This document shows, piece after piece, positions 63,583-64,000 of a stretch of DNA of 64,000 nt. The DNA lies in assembly GCA_036768475.1 (NCBI GenBank), contig DAIPMW010000001.1:372001-436000 (forward strand), read 5' to 3'. The position numbers and the translations under genes are program-made. Every line of letters starts with the position of its first letter. Position 1 is the first letter of the stretch. The notes beneath the pieces are model-generated. The model was not told the DNA's origin, did not search any database, and saw only the letters and a program-made list of their open reading frames with translations. Origin of the DNA: JAEUMD01 sp036768475 (lineage in GTDB: Bacteria; Pseudomonadota; Alphaproteobacteria; Rhizobiales; Hyphomicrobiaceae).

Positions 63583-63903
63583 ATGAATGGGGATGTTCTG
63601 GGCAGGCTAGTCGAGACAATCAGGGCGCGCCGCAGCGCATCTGGCGACAGTTCATATACACGCCAACTGCTTGATAAGGGCGTGGAAAAATGTGCCAAGA
63701 AGTTCGGTGAGGAAGCTGTTGAAGCTGTAATCGCAGCAATGGCTCAGAGCGACGAGCGGCTTTGCAGTGAATCCGCCGACGTGATTTATCATCTGTTGGT
63801 GCTTCTGGAATCGCGCAATATCAAATTCGATGACGTTCTGGCGGTTCTGGAGAGCCGTAAAGGTCAATCCGGCCTGGAGGAGAAGGCAGGACGGCCGAAA
63901 TGA
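63583..63903 (+). CDS. hisE: Phosphoribosyl-ATP pyrophosphatase
   Basis: A 106-aa HisE of the MazG-like all-alpha fold, second step of histidine synthesis. SYTRQLLDKGVEKCAKKFGEEAVEAVIAAM and SADVIYHLLVLLESRNIKFDDVLAVLESR contain the conserved Glu/Asp metal-binding residues. It is separated from other his genes here; coaA follows with ATGA overlap, a pairing known in Hyphomicrobiales. Confidence 0.95.
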   Translation: MNGDVLGRLVETIRARRSASGDSSYTRQLLDKGVEKCAKKFGEEAVEAVIAAMAQSDERLCSESADVIYHLLVLLESRNIKFDDVLAVLESRKGQSGLEEKAGRPK

Positions 63904-64000
63904 ACGAGATCCTCGATAGGCTGGCAGCGCTTTCGCCCGGCTCGCCGGAGCCGTCGAAATCGGATCTGCAGTTTTCGCCCTATCGGCAATTCAGCCGTGA
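63900..64000 (+). CDS. coaA: Pantothenate kinase CoaA, 5' part (cut by window end)
   Basis: Thirty-three codons are visible from ATG at 63900, overlapping the hisE stop by 4 nt. The start MNEILDRLAALS and the segment SPYRQFSR resemble the SPY-x-x-F-x-R-x-x-W entry of type I pantothenate kinases. Because only the N-terminus is present, identification relies on this motif and on the usual hisE-coaA order. Confidence 0.7.
   Translation, partial: MNEILDRLAALSPGSPEPSKSDLQFSPYRQFSR

Overview
The window reads as a chromosomal segment of an alphaproteobacterium of the order Hyphomicrobiales (Rhizobiales), probably Hyphomicrobium-like. Support: the conserved block hemE-hemJ-rho-mnmE-mnmG-rsmG-parA-parB; coaE/aroE/maf/PPDK-regulator on the other side of hemE; Hyphomicrobiales-type families (DUF2865, DUF2794, DUF1223, IalB, TimA); a mesaconyl-CoA hydratase/malyl-CoA lyase-family pair typical of the ethylmalonyl-CoA pathway; high GC; and frequent TTG/GTG starts. 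No rRNA, tRNA, CRISPR, prophage or insertion sequence was seen. Nearly all genes are housekeeping. The species assignment is inference.

Layout: 0-3.4 kb, an orphan TadG-like vWA protein, an OmpR-type regulator and an L,D-transpeptidase. 3.5-6.4 kb, tesB-glnK-amtB (minus) with a sigma-54-like promoter before glnK. 6.6-14.5 kb, a UbiH-type hydroxylase, then rimM, an HTH/GrlR-like gene, rpsP, ffh and sdhCDA on minus (no sdhB). 14.7-19.9 kb, a renalase-like flavoprotein, the mesaconyl-CoA hydratase/malyl-CoA pair, pdxY and a carbonic anhydrase. 20-23 kb, the cytochrome c maturation operon ccmA-B-C-D-G, including a 53-aa ccmD. 23.4-31 kb, acnA, a DUF1223 protein, a Dcp-type peptidase, a 700-bp non-coding stretch, DUF2794 and a GNAT. 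31.4-44 kb, BAX-inhibitor-like protein, ybbAP/tesA, thpR, two DUF2865 paralogues, oxidoreductases, a SPOUT methyltransferase and IalB. 44-52.2 kb, smr-mltA, timA, fxsA, secB, dnaQ, coaE-aroE-maf-PPDK regulator.

The most informative part is 52.1-63.9 kb. The 350-bp gap between the PPDK-regulator gene and hemE has a perfect DnaA box plus degenerate boxes, and is the likely replication origin. Seven parS-like sequences (core GTTTCACGTGAAAC) lie within 2.9 kb around mnmG and inside rsmG, next to parA/parB, so this is the origin/partition region. hisE and the start of coaA close the window.

The main unexplained structure is two interspersed intergenic repeat families. Family A is about 125 bp and folds as two consecutive hairpins; eight complete, truncated or decayed copies were found, and those whose direction can be read lie the same way. 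Family B is about 50 bp and folds as one hairpin; three copies were found. Several copies abut genes so closely that the repeat supplies the stop codon. A-B composites flank mnmG on both sides. Other points of interest are the HTH/GrlR-like fusion splitting rpsP-rimM, the missing sdhB, and a sulfotransferase-like gene between hemE and hemJ.
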